The notes beneath the pieces are model-generated. The model worked only from the letters and a program-made list of their open reading frames with translations. It searched no databases and was not told the origin of the DNA. A stretch of DNA of 22,196 nt from JBOHER01 sp050701115 (lineage in GTDB: Bacteria; Actinomycetota; Actinomycetes; Mycobacteriales; Pseudonocardiaceae), in NCBI GenBank assembly GCA_050701115.1, contig JBOHER010000162.1, forward strand, positions 1 to 22,196, given 5' to 3'. The position numbers and the translations under genes were made by a program. Each line of letters begins with the position of its first letter. Position 1 is the stretch's first letter. Below, piece by piece: positions 1 through 7,161 of this stretch.

Positions 1-381
1 GGTTGGAACCGGCCGCAGCCCTCACGACACCTACGGCACGGTGAATCCTCGCCGTGCGCATCACATCGCCGTAGTTCACGAGACGGAAGTTGTCCACAGC
101 GAAGGCGAGGTTGTCGCCCTCGCCGTCGTTTGCGACGGAGTTGCGTCCTAGCTGAACTGTCCAGTGGACGAGCCTCAGACCTTGGCCGTCCGATAACCCG
201 GCAATCGGAATGTCGAACTCGCCCGTGCCCCGCACCCACTGGCCGTCCGGCGTGCCGTAAACGTCCTTCACCGGTACGACACCCGCCAGCATGTACAGCA
301 TGGTGCCGTCCCGGTGGGGGACTTGATGAAATGCGGCGAGTCGATGCCTGCGAAGTAGGTCGGCACGAATGAATCTCCCAT
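1..381 (-). pseudogene. Unknown protein, 5' part, frameshifted, runs off the left edge
   Basis: I do not recognise this gene. An ATG at 381 is preceded by a clear ribosome-binding site (GGAGGA, about 7 nt upstream on the minus strand). The first frame (begins MGDSFVPTYFAGIDSPHF) reaches a stop near 265. A second minus-strand frame opens around 327 and stays open to position 1, reading HRDGTMLYMLAGVVPVKDVY, then a stretch containing GQWVRGTGEFDIPIAGL and LVHWTVQLGRN. Joining the two with a one-base shift around 318-330 gives one smooth product. I infer a single-base deletion in an originally intact gene, or a sequence error. No signal peptide or membrane segment is visible. The copied tRNA-Arg end lies just upstream, so this gene is probably outside the island proposed to its right, or part of an older insertion. 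Confidence 0.5.
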
Positions 382-426
382 GATTCCTCCATTTCGTGGG
401 TCGGCCCAATGCCGCTGCTGTTCGAG

Positions 427-553
427 TCAACGAGATCGCCAACACGCCCACAAAAGTCGAGAACCCCAGCCTGAGCCGAGGTTGTCGCTGTCTCAACCAG
501 ACGCGCACGCCCGGAGGGATTCGAACCCTAACTTTCGATCTGTAGATTGGCCG
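427..553 (-). repeat. Degenerate copy of the tRNA-Arg 3' end and flank (candidate distal att site)
   Basis: This stretch resembles 15911-16035 in the same orientation. An exact 22-bp block (485-506, equal to 15970-15991) and an exact 14-bp T-arm block (AGGGATTCGAACCC at 515-528, equal to 15998-16011) are joined by looser similarity. The similarity also covers the region corresponding to the tRNA-Arg terminator. Only the T-arm and acceptor 3' strand of a tRNA are present; the 5' half is absent, so it is not a functional tRNA. A partial 3' tRNA copy as a direct repeat of an intact tRNA next to an integrase is the classic footprint of integration at a tRNA gene. The copies have diverged by several substitutions and short indels, so the event is old or the two copies have different sources. 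Confidence 0.7.
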
Positions 554-838
554 TCGGCGTGTCGCCCGCCGGTATCCTGGGCGTTGACAAGCGCTACACG
601 CGGCTGATGAGGCGTTAGTGGCACGGGTTTGCGTCATTTCGTGGATCAACTCGAGGATTGAGATCACGCTCGCTGTCCAAAATAGACGGTCTGCTGTGAC
701 TTGGCGTCATTGTGGCAGAGGATCCGCGCGCACTTCGCGGCATCAGCGATTACGACGCCACGTTTCGGTCTGCCAGTGCAGTGGCGCTCGTGCGGGCGGG
801 CGGTTCGTTGGTGATCTCGTGCTGGCGCCGGGTCGTGT
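554..838. other. No gene seen; spacer inside the left island end
   Basis: About 285 bp between the degenerate tRNA copy and the 3' end of the AbiEii-like pseudogene. The plus-strand open frame through here has no visible ribosome-binding site and its residues look like random high-GC translation. I see no tRNA, terminator or repeat I would defend. Confidence 0.5.
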
Positions 839-1495
839 TCAAGTCTGCTGTGGGGTGTCAAGTTCGTTGGCCCAGGAAGTGAAGTACGCGCGGAGCTCTG
901 CTACCCGTTCGGGTTCTGTCGGGAAGTCGTGGTCTGTGAAGCGGGCGAGCGATCGCATCATGTCGGCGAGGACGGCGCGGTCGAGCCCGGCGTCGACGTC
1001 TTCGGCCCAGGTGATCAATTGTGCCTTGGTGAAATGGTGGGCGAGGGCGTAGACGTCGAGGAAGTCGCGGGCTTCGGCTCGGTCGAACGGGCGACGAGTT
1101 TGCGGGCGGCCAGTTCCTCGAGCGCGAAGGTTGGGCCGGCAACCCTGGCCACGGGCGGCAGCCGCGGTGGCGAGTCGAGCGCGAGGTCAACGAGCAGGTT
1201 CTCCGACCCGGACACGACGAGGCGGCAGAAGGTCCCGGCGTCGTGGATCCGCTGTATCGACCACCCACGGCGTTGGCCGGCCGCCTCGAATGCATCGCGA
1301 GGCCCGGGTGACATCACCGGCGGTGGGCGCGGTGAACAAGTCGAGGTCCTGGGTTGGCCGGGTGGTGAGGTGTTGCGCGGCGAGTGCCGCGCCGCCTGCG
1401 AGCAGGAACCCGGCGCTCTCCGGCAGGCTGAAGAAGACCTGGGCGACCTCGACCTGGAACGCGGTCAGCGCCCCAGAGTTTTCGGCGGAGCTCAC
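839..1495 (-). pseudogene. AbiEii-like nucleotidyltransferase (toxin-type), two frameshifts
   Basis: Read from a GTG at 1495, the product begins VSSAENSGALTAFQVEVAQV and then shows the hallmark of AbiEii/DUF1814-type nucleotidyltransferases: a GGAAL segment, then RPTQDLDLF carrying the metal-binding acidic residues. AbiEii proteins are the NTase toxins of type IV abortive-infection/toxin-antitoxin systems. The frame is broken at about 1302, where one extra base separates GDVTRA from RDAFEAAGQRRGW. It breaks again at about 1089, where one missing base separates EELAARKLVA from FDRAEARDFLDVYALAHH. With these restored, the protein runs to a TGA at 839, about 220 residues, normal for this actinobacterial subgroup. 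The GTG overlaps the upstream gene's stop (GTGA), so the two were a translationally coupled pair. Two independent indels make it a pseudogene unless the sequence is wrong. Confidence 0.72.
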
Positions 1496-1758
1496 GACGC
1501 CGCCACCGATGATCGCTGGCCCATGACGTCGGCCCAGGCGGCCCGGATGTCCCGCGGCAGCACCAGTTCGTCCCACAGGTCGGCCAGCAGTGCGCCGTCG
1601 ATGTAGACGAGGACATCGTCGGGTCCGCCTTCGCGCAGCACGATCTCGTAGGCCCGGGCGCGGTCGCGTCGGTCACTGAGGTCGAATTGGCGGTGCGGCT
1701 GCGACCAGTTCAGGTGCAGCGGCAGCTCAACGGTGGCCAGCGCCTCCTCGACCAGCAC
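1492..1758 (-). CDS. Partner protein of the AbiEii-like NTase, 5' end fused to IS debris
   Basis: The frame reads VELPLHLNWSQPHRQFDL, then DRARAYEIVLREG, VYIDGALLADLWDELVLP and IRAAWADVMG, ending at TGA 1492, which overlaps the GTG of the NTase gene. From memory, small proteins of this kind commonly sit directly upstream of AbiEii-like genes in actinobacteria and are the presumed antitoxin or companion. I do not see a helix-turn-helix. No convincing start codon with a ribosome-binding site exists: the frame continues upstream without a stop into residues that match an ISL3 transposase zinc-finger region (CPEHGVLVEE). I placed the left boundary at a weak GTG (1758). The likely history is that IS insertion or recombination replaced the native start. 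With its partner broken, it is probably non-functional. Confidence 0.5.
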   Translation of the reverse strand: MLVEEALATVELPLHLNWSQPHRQFDLSDRRDRARAYEIVLREGGPDDVLVYIDGALLADLWDELVLPRDIRAAWADVMGQRSSVAAS

Positions 1759-1981
1759 CCCGTGCTCGGGGCAGGAACGCCGACGGCGCCGCAGAGAGAT
1801 CCGGCAGGCCCGGCCCACCCATGTCCAGATGCCGCCAGCTCGAGTCGACCGCCCGGGTGTCGTAGCGGTGCCGCGTTGTGAAGGTGCACATCGGACACGC
1901 CAGCCGCCGCTGGCGCAGCCTCACCGTCACCCGCAGCTCACCGTCGACCACAGCGTGAGCCGCCGGACGAGGTAGTTCCAT
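1740..1981 (-). pseudogene. ISL3-family transposase N-terminal remnant
   Basis: From about 1981 leftward the minus strand reads AHAVVDGELRVTVRLRQRRL, then ACPMC, TRHRYDTRAVDSSWRHLDMG and, after a one-base shift at about 1817, GRACRISLRRRRRSCPEHG. This is the N-terminal zinc-binding region of ISL3-type transposases: a CPxC pair, then the RHLDLG and CPEHG signatures. Only about 80 residues remain of the roughly 400 expected. The DDE catalytic domain is absent and the frame runs directly into the AbiEii partner gene. No terminal inverted repeats or target-site duplication could be identified. It is a decayed IS fragment in accessory DNA. Confidence 0.65.
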
Positions 1982-2188
1982 TCCACACCTGATCCAGCGC
2001 GACGGGGCAAAGATATGCTCGCGCTTGGCCAATGACTCGGTGGAATCGGACCAGGTCGGCCACGTTTGGGACTGCCGTGGATGCAGGTTTCGTTGCGATC
2101 GATCCGGGGTCGTCCCGCGGGTCGGTGTCTGCGGTCTGTGACTATGTAGGACGGTGCATGATGGGATCAGCCAAGGGCGGGAGGTGGC

Positions 2189-2923
2189 ATGGCGAAGGCG
2201 AGTAGCCGCCGGCAGCTGGTGTCGAACGAGCTTCTGGAGCATGCGGCTCGGCTTTTCAGTGAGCGGGGATTTGCAGGCACGAGCTTGCAGGACATCGCCG
2301 ATGCAATGGGTGTGAGCCGTCCTTCGATCTACACCTACGTCCGTAACAAGGAGGAGCTGCTCGCGGCGCTGGTGCACGACGTGCTGGATCCGACTGTGCG
2401 GATCCTCGAGGAGGCGCGTGCGCGCACCGACGTTCCGGAGGACGAACGGCTGGCCGATGCGGTGCGCGCCATGGCGCTGCAGAGCTGCGCCAACACCGCG
2501 CGGTTTCGATTGCTCGATCGCAGTGAGCCACATCTGCCGCCTGAGCTGGCCGAACAGCACCGCGACTCGCGGCGCCGGGTGCTCACGCTTCTTGTCGGCT
2601 TGATCGAGGACGGTGTGACGGCGGGCCGTGTTCGGCCGGTGTCGGCCCGGACGGTCGCGCTGGCGCTGCTGGGGATGGTCAACTGGATTGCTTGGTGGTA
2701 TCGCCCGGGTGTCGATGAGCCCGCGGAAGAGATCGCGGATCAGATGGTGAACTTGGCGATGGTCGCGATCAGGCGCAGTGAGGAGCGCTCCGTGGACGCC
2801 GGCCCGTGGGGGGCGGTCGCCCTGCTCAAAGAGGACGTTGCTCACCTCGAGCGAACGCTGGCCGCCACCCTCCCGTCCGATGACGACCGGAGCGGTGGCG
2901 CTGCGGGCGGACTCAGCCGGTGA
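2189..2923 (+). CDS. TetR/AcrR-family transcriptional regulator
   Basis: A 244-residue TetR-family repressor. The N-terminal DNA-binding domain is textbook: residues 11-30 form the first helix with RLFSERGFAGTSLQDIADAM, and the helix-turn-helix spans about 31-50 (GVSRPSIYTYVRNKEELL). The C-terminal ligand domain is helical, with a hydrophobic stretch near residue 165-180 (LGMVNWIAWWYRPG) typical of the effector/dimer region. The ATG at 2189 follows GGGAGGTGGC, a strong ribosome-binding site. It is the only regulator in the island and lies beside a divergently transcribed catabolic locus. I infer that it represses the hydrolase and transporter operon by binding the TGAC-N6-GTCA palindromes at 4129 and 4205, and is released by an aromatic acid or its CoA ester. 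Its stop overlaps the 3' end of the convergent hydrolase gene by 11 bp. Confidence 0.93.
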   Translation: MAKASSRRQLVSNELLEHAARLFSERGFAGTSLQDIADAMGVSRPSIYTYVRNKEELLAALVHDVLDPTVRILEEARARTDVPEDERLADAVRAMALQSCANTARFRLLDRSEPHLPPELAEQHRDSRRRVLTLLVGLIEDGVTAGRVRPVSARTVALALLGMVNWIAWWYRPGVDEPAEEIADQMVNLAMVAIRRSEERSVDAGPWGAVALLKEDVAHLERTLAATLPSDDDRSGGAAGGLSR

Positions 2924-4040
2924 TTCCGTGTTCGGCCAGCCAGCGGAGGGTCTTCCCGTAGAAGTCCGGGGCTGCCTTGGTCACGTTGATTGAGTGTCCC
3001 GACGTCTGGACGATGTACTGCGTGTACTTGGCCTTCGGTCCGTAGTAGTTCGCTTCGTCTCGCGCTTGCGGGTCGGAGTTGCAGTCTTTGGTTGTCGGGC
3101 ACCAGATGAGGTCGTACTGCCCGAGTGCGTACAGCACGGGGGCCTCGATTCCTCGGGTGATCTCCGGGTTGTAGGAGTCCGCGGTGATGCCGGTCAGCTC
3201 TGTGGGGGAGACGGTGTCCTTGAGGCGTTCCTCGATCGGCGCGATCGCGGGGTCGTAGGCGCCGGGTTCGACGAAGGTCTTCGCGCGGTTGCCCGGCACG
3301 GTCGTGAGATACCCGACTGGCAGTTTGCCGGCGAACTTCGGGTCGAGGGCGGCCGGGTAGAACTTGTCCGCGACGTGGGCGAGGCCTTGGGGCGCGAAGT
3401 TGTGTCCGACGCCGGTGACGATCACCGCGTCGACGTCCTTATACGTCGAAGCCTCGTGTTGGGCTGTGAGCCCGCCCATGGAGTGCCCGTTCAGGACAAC
3501 GGTGTCGAACTTAGGCCCCAACGCCCCGCTGCGCAGGTATTGCACGAGCTGGTGGGTGACGTGGCCGGCGACGCGGAAGTCGAGCGTGAGGGGATCGGGG
3601 TGGTCACTGCGCCCGTAGCCGAGCCGGTCGATGTTCAGGGTCGCGAAGCCGGCTTGCGTCGCGGCGTTGACGTAGGAGTAGGTGTCGGGCTGGTAGGGCC
3701 AGTCCCAGTAGGCGTGGTTGTAGGTGCCGCCGTGGATGAGGATCTGCACCGGCGTTTTTGAGGTGACGTCACCCCGGCTGCAGAACTCCCCGTAGACCCG
3801 CTGGACCTTGGGGTCTCCCTCGGACTGGTGTACTGGGAAGTACAGGCCGCGGCAGTCGGCACCGCTCGGCGAGTCCGCGCCGGCCGCGGCGGGAGCGACT
3901 TCGTTCGCGAGCTCAGCGGTTGTGGTGGGTGAGGGGCTCGGCTCCGTCGCTCTCGCGGTGACCGCCGATCCGGTCAGCGCCACGATCGCCGCCACGGCCA
4001 GGCCAAGACCACGCCATCGCCGGGTGTGTGCAGAGTCCAT
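2913..4040 (-). CDS. Secreted alpha/beta hydrolase (esterase/lipase-like)
   Basis: A 375-residue alpha/beta-hydrolase with an N-terminal signal peptide: basic residues at 7-10, a hydrophobic core at about 12-25, and a likely signal peptidase site near AxA at 29-31, followed by a Ser/Thr/Pro-rich linker. The HG oxyanion segment is at about 103-104 (LIHGGTYNH). The catalytic triad is Ser187 in GHSMGG, Asp310 in GQYDLIW and His349 in SGHS. Cysteines at 63/87 and 314/320 could form disulfides, fitting an exported enzyme. The start ATG at 4040 follows AGAGGAGGACTC. It is transcribed divergently from the MFS-ligase operon and shares a palindrome-rich promoter region with it. Substrate is unknown; its position suggests it releases an aromatic acid from an ester outside the cell for uptake by the neighbouring symporter. 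Confidence 0.88.
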   Translation of the reverse strand: MDSAHTRRWRGLGLAVAAIVALTGSAVTARATEPSPSPTTTAELANEVAPAAAGADSPSGADCRGLYFPVHQSEGDPKVQRVYGEFCSRGDVTSKTPVQILIHGGTYNHAYWDWPYQPDTYSYVNAATQAGFATLNIDRLGYGRSDHPDPLTLDFRVAGHVTHQLVQYLRSGALGPKFDTVVLNGHSMGGLTAQHEASTYKDVDAVIVTGVGHNFAPQGLAHVADKFYPAALDPKFAGKLPVGYLTTVPGNRAKTFVEPGAYDPAIAPIEERLKDTVSPTELTGITADSYNPEITRGIEAPVLYALGQYDLIWCPTTKDCNSDPQARDEANYYGPKAKYTQYIVQTSGHSINVTKAAPDFYGKTLRWLAEHGITG

Positions 4041-4128
4041 GAGTCCTCCTCTGTCGTCTCCTTTGTCATCGAGATCGTCAACGAGCGATCACTCGGCGAC
4101 GCGGGCCGTGACGTTCATGTTGAAATCC

Positions 4129-4142
4129 TGACGATAATGTCA
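4129..4142. promoter_or_regulatory. Candidate TetR operator 1 (TGACGATAATGTCA)
   Basis: A 14-bp palindrome with TGAC/GTCA arms around a 6-nt A/T-rich centre. It matches operator 2 in 11 of 14 positions and lies about midway between the two divergent starts. Size and symmetry suit a TetR-family dimer. Binding by the TetR at 2189 is inferred only from proximity. Confidence 0.5.
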
Positions 4143-4204
4143 CGCCGGTCGTGGAGGAAGCAACGTCACCCGAATGGTGGATTGCGACGACCACGTCAGA
4201 AAGC

Positions 4205-4218
4205 TGACAGTATTGTCA
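4205..4218. promoter_or_regulatory. Candidate TetR operator 2 (TGACAGTATTGTCA)
   Basis: A palindrome with perfect 5-bp arms (TGACA/TGTCA), ending 5 bp before the AGGAGG ribosome-binding site of the operon. Its position would overlap the core promoter or transcription start of the MFS gene, which fits repression by steric blocking. It shares the TGAC-N6-GTCA pattern with operator 1, 76 bp upstream. Confidence 0.55.
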
Positions 4219-4274
4219 CGACTAGGAGGTCAGCATGACCGCAACACGCGCAGACCCGAAATCACTGGATCGTC

Positions 4275-5486
4275 GTGGCCCTCGGCTTCGCCGCGATCGT
4301 CTTCGACGGCTACGACCTGATCGTCTACGGCTCTGTGGTCCCGTCCTTGCTGGCTCAGCCGGGGTGGGATCTCACGCCGCCCGAGGTCGGAGCGATCGGC
4401 AGCTACACATTGCTGGGCATGTGCGTCGGGGCCATAGGCGCCGGAGTGCTCACCGACCGGTTCGGTCGCCGCCGGATCTTCATCGGGGCACTGAGCTGGT
4501 TCTCTGTCATGATGCTGGTTGTGGCCGCGGCGCCGACGCCGGAGCTGCTGGGCCTCGGGCGGTTCCTGGCGGGCTTGGGGTTCGGCGGTATCGCGCCGGT
4601 CGCGATCGCGCTGGTGGTCGAGTGGGCGCCGCCGGCCCGGCGGAACCTGCTCAACGCCGCGATGTTGTGTGGGTTCCCGGCTGGCGGTGTCATTGCCGCC
4701 GTCGCGGGCATCGCCCTGCTGCCGGATCTCGGCTTCCGTGGCCTGTTCGCGTTGGGTGGTCTGCCGCTGGTGACCCTGGTCCCGCTGGCGGTCAAGATGC
4801 TGCCCGAGTCTCCCCGGTTCACTGCTGCGGCTGATGTGGCGGTGGGCAGCGCGCCGCGTGGGCGTGGGTTGTTCAGTGGACAGCCGGTGGTCGCCCTGGC
4901 GTTGTTCGCGGTGGCCAATGTCGCCGGGTTCCTGCTGGTCTACGGGCTCAACACGTGGCTGCCGCAGCTGATGCGGGAGGCGGGTTACGCGCTCGGTCCG
5001 GCGATCGCGTTCTTGCTCGTGTTCAACGTCGGCGCGATCGTCGGCGGGCTTTCGGGCTCGGCCATCGCGGACCGATACGGCAGCCGGTGGGTGGCCACGG
5101 GCGCATTCGCGGTCGGCGCGGCGTCGATCGGCCTCCTGGCGTTGCCCTTGCCGACCGTCGTGCTCTACCTGCTGACCGGCATTGCCGGCGCCGCTTCGGT
5201 GGGCACGCAGATCGTGGTGTTCGGCTACGTCGCGACCCACTACGACGTCGGGATCCGCGCCACCGCGCTGGGCGTCAGCACCGGTGTCGGGCGGCTGGGC
5301 GCCGTGGCCGGGCCCCTGGTCGGCGGTTACCTTATCGCCTCCGGCCTCGAGCTGGGCTGGAACTTCGTCGCCTTCGCCGGGGTCGCGTTGGTCGGCGCGC
5401 TGGTCGCCGCGGCAGTGCCCAGGCTCCGCCCGACCGCCCCGACGACCGTGCCCGCCGCCGCGCTCGCCGTGCCGGCCCACGACTAA
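4275..5486 (+). CDS. MFS aromatic acid:H+ symporter (AAHS type), start region frameshifted
   Basis: A 12-helix major facilitator carrier, 403 residues from the GTG at 4275. Family marks: DGYDLIVYG in helix 1 (acidic residues conserved in PcaK/BenK-type aromatic acid symporters), LTDRFGRRRIF in loop 2-3, and PESPRF after helix 6. It would import an aromatic or heteroaromatic carboxylate with protons. The start is odd. A strong AGGAGG serves an ATG at 4235 whose frame (MTATRADPK) does not match the transporter. The transporter frame upstream of 4275 reads NHWIVVALGF and hits a TGA at 4236. Removing one A from the AAA at about 4259-4261 would fuse them into MTATRADPNHWIVVALGF, a normal AAHS N-terminus. 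So either a one-base insertion has damaged the gene, or the sequence is off by one base, or translation starts weakly at GTG 4275. Confidence 0.85.
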   Translation: MALGFAAIVFDGYDLIVYGSVVPSLLAQPGWDLTPPEVGAIGSYTLLGMCVGAIGAGVLTDRFGRRRIFIGALSWFSVMMLVVAAAPTPELLGLGRFLAGLGFGGIAPVAIALVVEWAPPARRNLLNAAMLCGFPAGGVIAAVAGIALLPDLGFRGLFALGGLPLVTLVPLAVKMLPESPRFTAAADVAVGSAPRGRGLFSGQPVVALALFAVANVAGFLLVYGLNTWLPQLMREAGYALGPAIAFLLVFNVGAIVGGLSGSAIADRYGSRWVATGAFAVGAASIGLLALPLPTVVLYLLTGIAGAASVGTQIVVFGYVATHYDVGIRATALGVSTGVGRLGAVAGPLVGGYLIASGLELGWNFVAFAGVALVGALVAAAVPRLRPTAPTTVPAAALAVPAHD

Positions 5487-5496
5487 GGAGACGTTG

Positions 5497-7161
5497 ATGA
5501 CTTCCGAGCCGACCCTGGACCTCCCCGACTACGAGCACAGCCGAGCGATCGCCTACCGGCGCGACGGGCTGTGGGGGGAACGCACCATCGGCGACGAGTT
5601 GCGCCACACGGCACGGCGCTTCGCCGATCGCACGGCTCTCGTCGCACCTGACACGAGGCTGACCTATCGCGATCTCGACGAGCTCACCGACTCCTTCGCC
5701 GCCGGGCTGCTCATCGCGACGCCGCTGCGGCCGGACGACCGGTTGATGGTCTCCGCCGGGAACGTGCCCGAGACCGTCGTGGCCTACTACGGGGCGGTCA
5801 AGGCCGGGATGCTGCCGGTCTGCACGCTGCCCGTTCACGGCCAGCGCGAAATCGGGCTGCTCGCCGAACACACCGGTGCCCGCGGGCACGTGGTGCAGGC
5901 CGACTTCACCGGTCAGGACCTGGCCGAGCTCGCCACCCAGATAGGACTGGACTCGGTCATCGCCTTGCGGGGGAGCGTCAACGGGGCCGTCGGTTACCAC
6001 GAGATCCTCGCCGCCGGCGCCACGCAGCAGGCACGCGCTCGGCTGGCGGAGGTCACCATCGACCCGGGCGGCCTGGTCGCCTTCCAACTGTCGGGTGGCA
6101 CGACCGGGCTGCCGAAGGTCGCTCCCCGCCGACACCGCGAGTACGCCCACAACTCGGCGGCCTGGGCGGCGGCCTTGAACATCAACGAGCACGACGTGGT
6201 CATGCATGCCCTGCCGATCATGCACAACGCCGGCATTGCCGCCGCCATGCAGCCCGCCCATCTGGTGGGCGCGGCGTTCGTGCTGGCGCCCGCAGCCGAC
6301 CCGGAGACCATCACCTCGACGGTGCAGCGCGAAGCTGTCACCTGCATCCCGCTGGCCCCGCCCGCGGTGGTGATCCGGCTGCTCGATCACGCCGCGGCGA
6401 CCGGTGCCCGCCTGACCGGCGTGCGTCGGATGTATGTCGGCGGGCAGAAGCTCCCGCTGGAGGTCGCCGTCCGGATCGAGCCGGAGCTGGGCGTGCCGTG
6501 CACCCAGATGTTCGGCATGGCCGAGGGCATGTTCTTGCGGACCCCGCCCGACGCCCCGGAGTGGGTCCGCCAGCACACCGTCGGCACCCCGATCTCGCCC
6601 GCGGACGAAGTGCGGGTCCTCGAGATCGGCGGTGACGACGAGGTCGCCGACGGCGAACTGGGCGAACTGGCCTGCCGCGGGCCGTACACCATCCCCGGCT
6701 ACTACCGCGCGCCCGCACACAACGCGTCGACGTTCACCGCGGACGGCTTCTACCGCACCGGTGACCTCGCGGTACGGCACATCGTCGACGGCCACGCGTA
6801 CTACTCGATCGAGGGCCGCATCAAGGACGTCATCAACCGGGGCGCGGAGAAGATCCACACCGAAGAGGTGGAGGAGATCGTGCTGCGGCACCCCGATGTG
6901 CATGCCGCCGCGCTGGTCGCCATGCCCGACCCGGTCCTCGGCGAACGCGGCTGCATCTTCTTGGTTGTGGAACCCGCGGCGGCCGCGCCCTCCGTCGCCG
7001 ACCTCGGCGAGTTCCTGCGCGCGCAGGGACTGGCCAAGTACAAGTGGCCGGAACGGGTCGAGATCATCCCCGAGCTGCCGCTGACCAACGTTGGCAAGGT
7101 TTCGAAGAAGCAGCTGCGAGATCGCCTCGCCGGCCCGGTCGCCGTGGAGGTGGCACCGTGA
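5497..7161 (+). CDS. EntE-like aryl-acid AMP ligase / aryl-CoA ligase
   Basis: A 554-residue ANL-superfamily adenylating enzyme. Motifs: SGGTTGLPK at 199-207 (P-loop), HALPIMHN at 237-244 (in EntE this Asn contacts the 2-hydroxyl/carboxyl side of 2,3-dihydroxybenzoate), FGMAEG, DGFYRTGDL, INRGAEKI and the C-terminal GKVSKK with catalytic Lys534. It is closest in pattern to the 2,3-dihydroxybenzoate/salicylate adenylases, which include SdgA of the Streptomyces salicylate-gentisate route. It activates an aromatic acid as the adenylate, possibly on to the CoA thioester. The ATG at 5497 is 10 bp after the MFS stop, with AAGGAG overlapping that stop (TAAGGAG). The next gene starts in its last codons (GTGA overlap). 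No carrier protein or NRPS lies nearby, so a catabolic role is favoured over siderophore synthesis. Confidence 0.85.
   Translation: MTSEPTLDLPDYEHSRAIAYRRDGLWGERTIGDELRHTARRFADRTALVAPDTRLTYRDLDELTDSFAAGLLIATPLRPDDRLMVSAGNVPETVVAYYGAVKAGMLPVCTLPVHGQREIGLLAEHTGARGHVVQADFTGQDLAELATQIGLDSVIALRGSVNGAVGYHEILAAGATQQARARLAEVTIDPGGLVAFQLSGGTTGLPKVAPRRHREYAHNSAAWAAALNINEHDVVMHALPIMHNAGIAAAMQPAHLVGAAFVLAPAADPETITSTVQREAVTCIPLAPPAVVIRLLDHAAATGARLTGVRRMYVGGQKLPLEVAVRIEPELGVPCTQMFGMAEGMFLRTPPDAPEWVRQHTVGTPISPADEVRVLEIGGDDEVADGELGELACRGPYTIPGYYRAPAHNASTFTADGFYRTGDLAVRHIVDGHAYYSIEGRIKDVINRGAEKIHTEEVEEIVLRHPDVHAAALVAMPDPVLGERGCIFLVVEPAAAAPSVADLGEFLRAQGLAKYKWPERVEIIPELPLTNVGKVSKKQLRDRLAGPVAVEVAP

Larger units (their letters stand above)
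4041..4234. promoter_or_regulatory. Divergent promoter region of the hydrolase and catabolic operon
   Basis: These 194 bp separate two divergent genes and must hold both promoters. They are less GC-rich than the flanking genes and contain several TGAC/GTCA half-sites. Besides the two palindromes listed separately, GTGACGTT at 4108-4115 is the inverse complement of AACGTCAC at 4162-4169, and this wider dyad is centred almost exactly on the 4129-4142 palindrome. The operon side ends with AGGAGG at 4224-4229, 5 nt before the ATG at 4235. I could not assign -35/-10 boxes with confidence; TTGCGA at 4182-4187 is a possible -35. Confidence 0.6.

Noticed and set aside
503..545. Second tRNA gene near the left end
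   Set aside because: Only T-arm and acceptor 3' strand are recognisable, with a 2-3-nt insertion in the acceptor region; no D-arm or anticodon arm exists.
697..709. TGAC-N5-GTCA dyad resembling the candidate operators
   Set aside because: The spacer is one base shorter than in the 4129 and 4205 sites and no supported gene start is adjacent.
929..1606. Plus-strand open frame opposite the AbiEii-like gene
   Set aside because: The minus strand carries the recognisable nucleotidyltransferase signature; the plus frame has none.
3762..3773. 12-bp perfect palindrome GGTGACGTCACC
   Set aside because: It lies inside the hydrolase coding sequence and encodes ordinary residues; a chance match in GC-rich DNA is likely, although the arms resemble the operator half-sites.
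4230..5480. Minus-strand frame of over 400 codons across the MFS gene
   Set aside because: Translation is a repetitive Asp/Arg/Gln/Gly-rich string typical of the mirror of a membrane protein gene.
5497..7161. Siderophore (2,3-dihydroxybenzoate) biosynthesis locus
   Set aside because: The ligase resembles EntE, but no isochorismate enzymes, carrier domain or NRPS occur; neighbours are catabolic.
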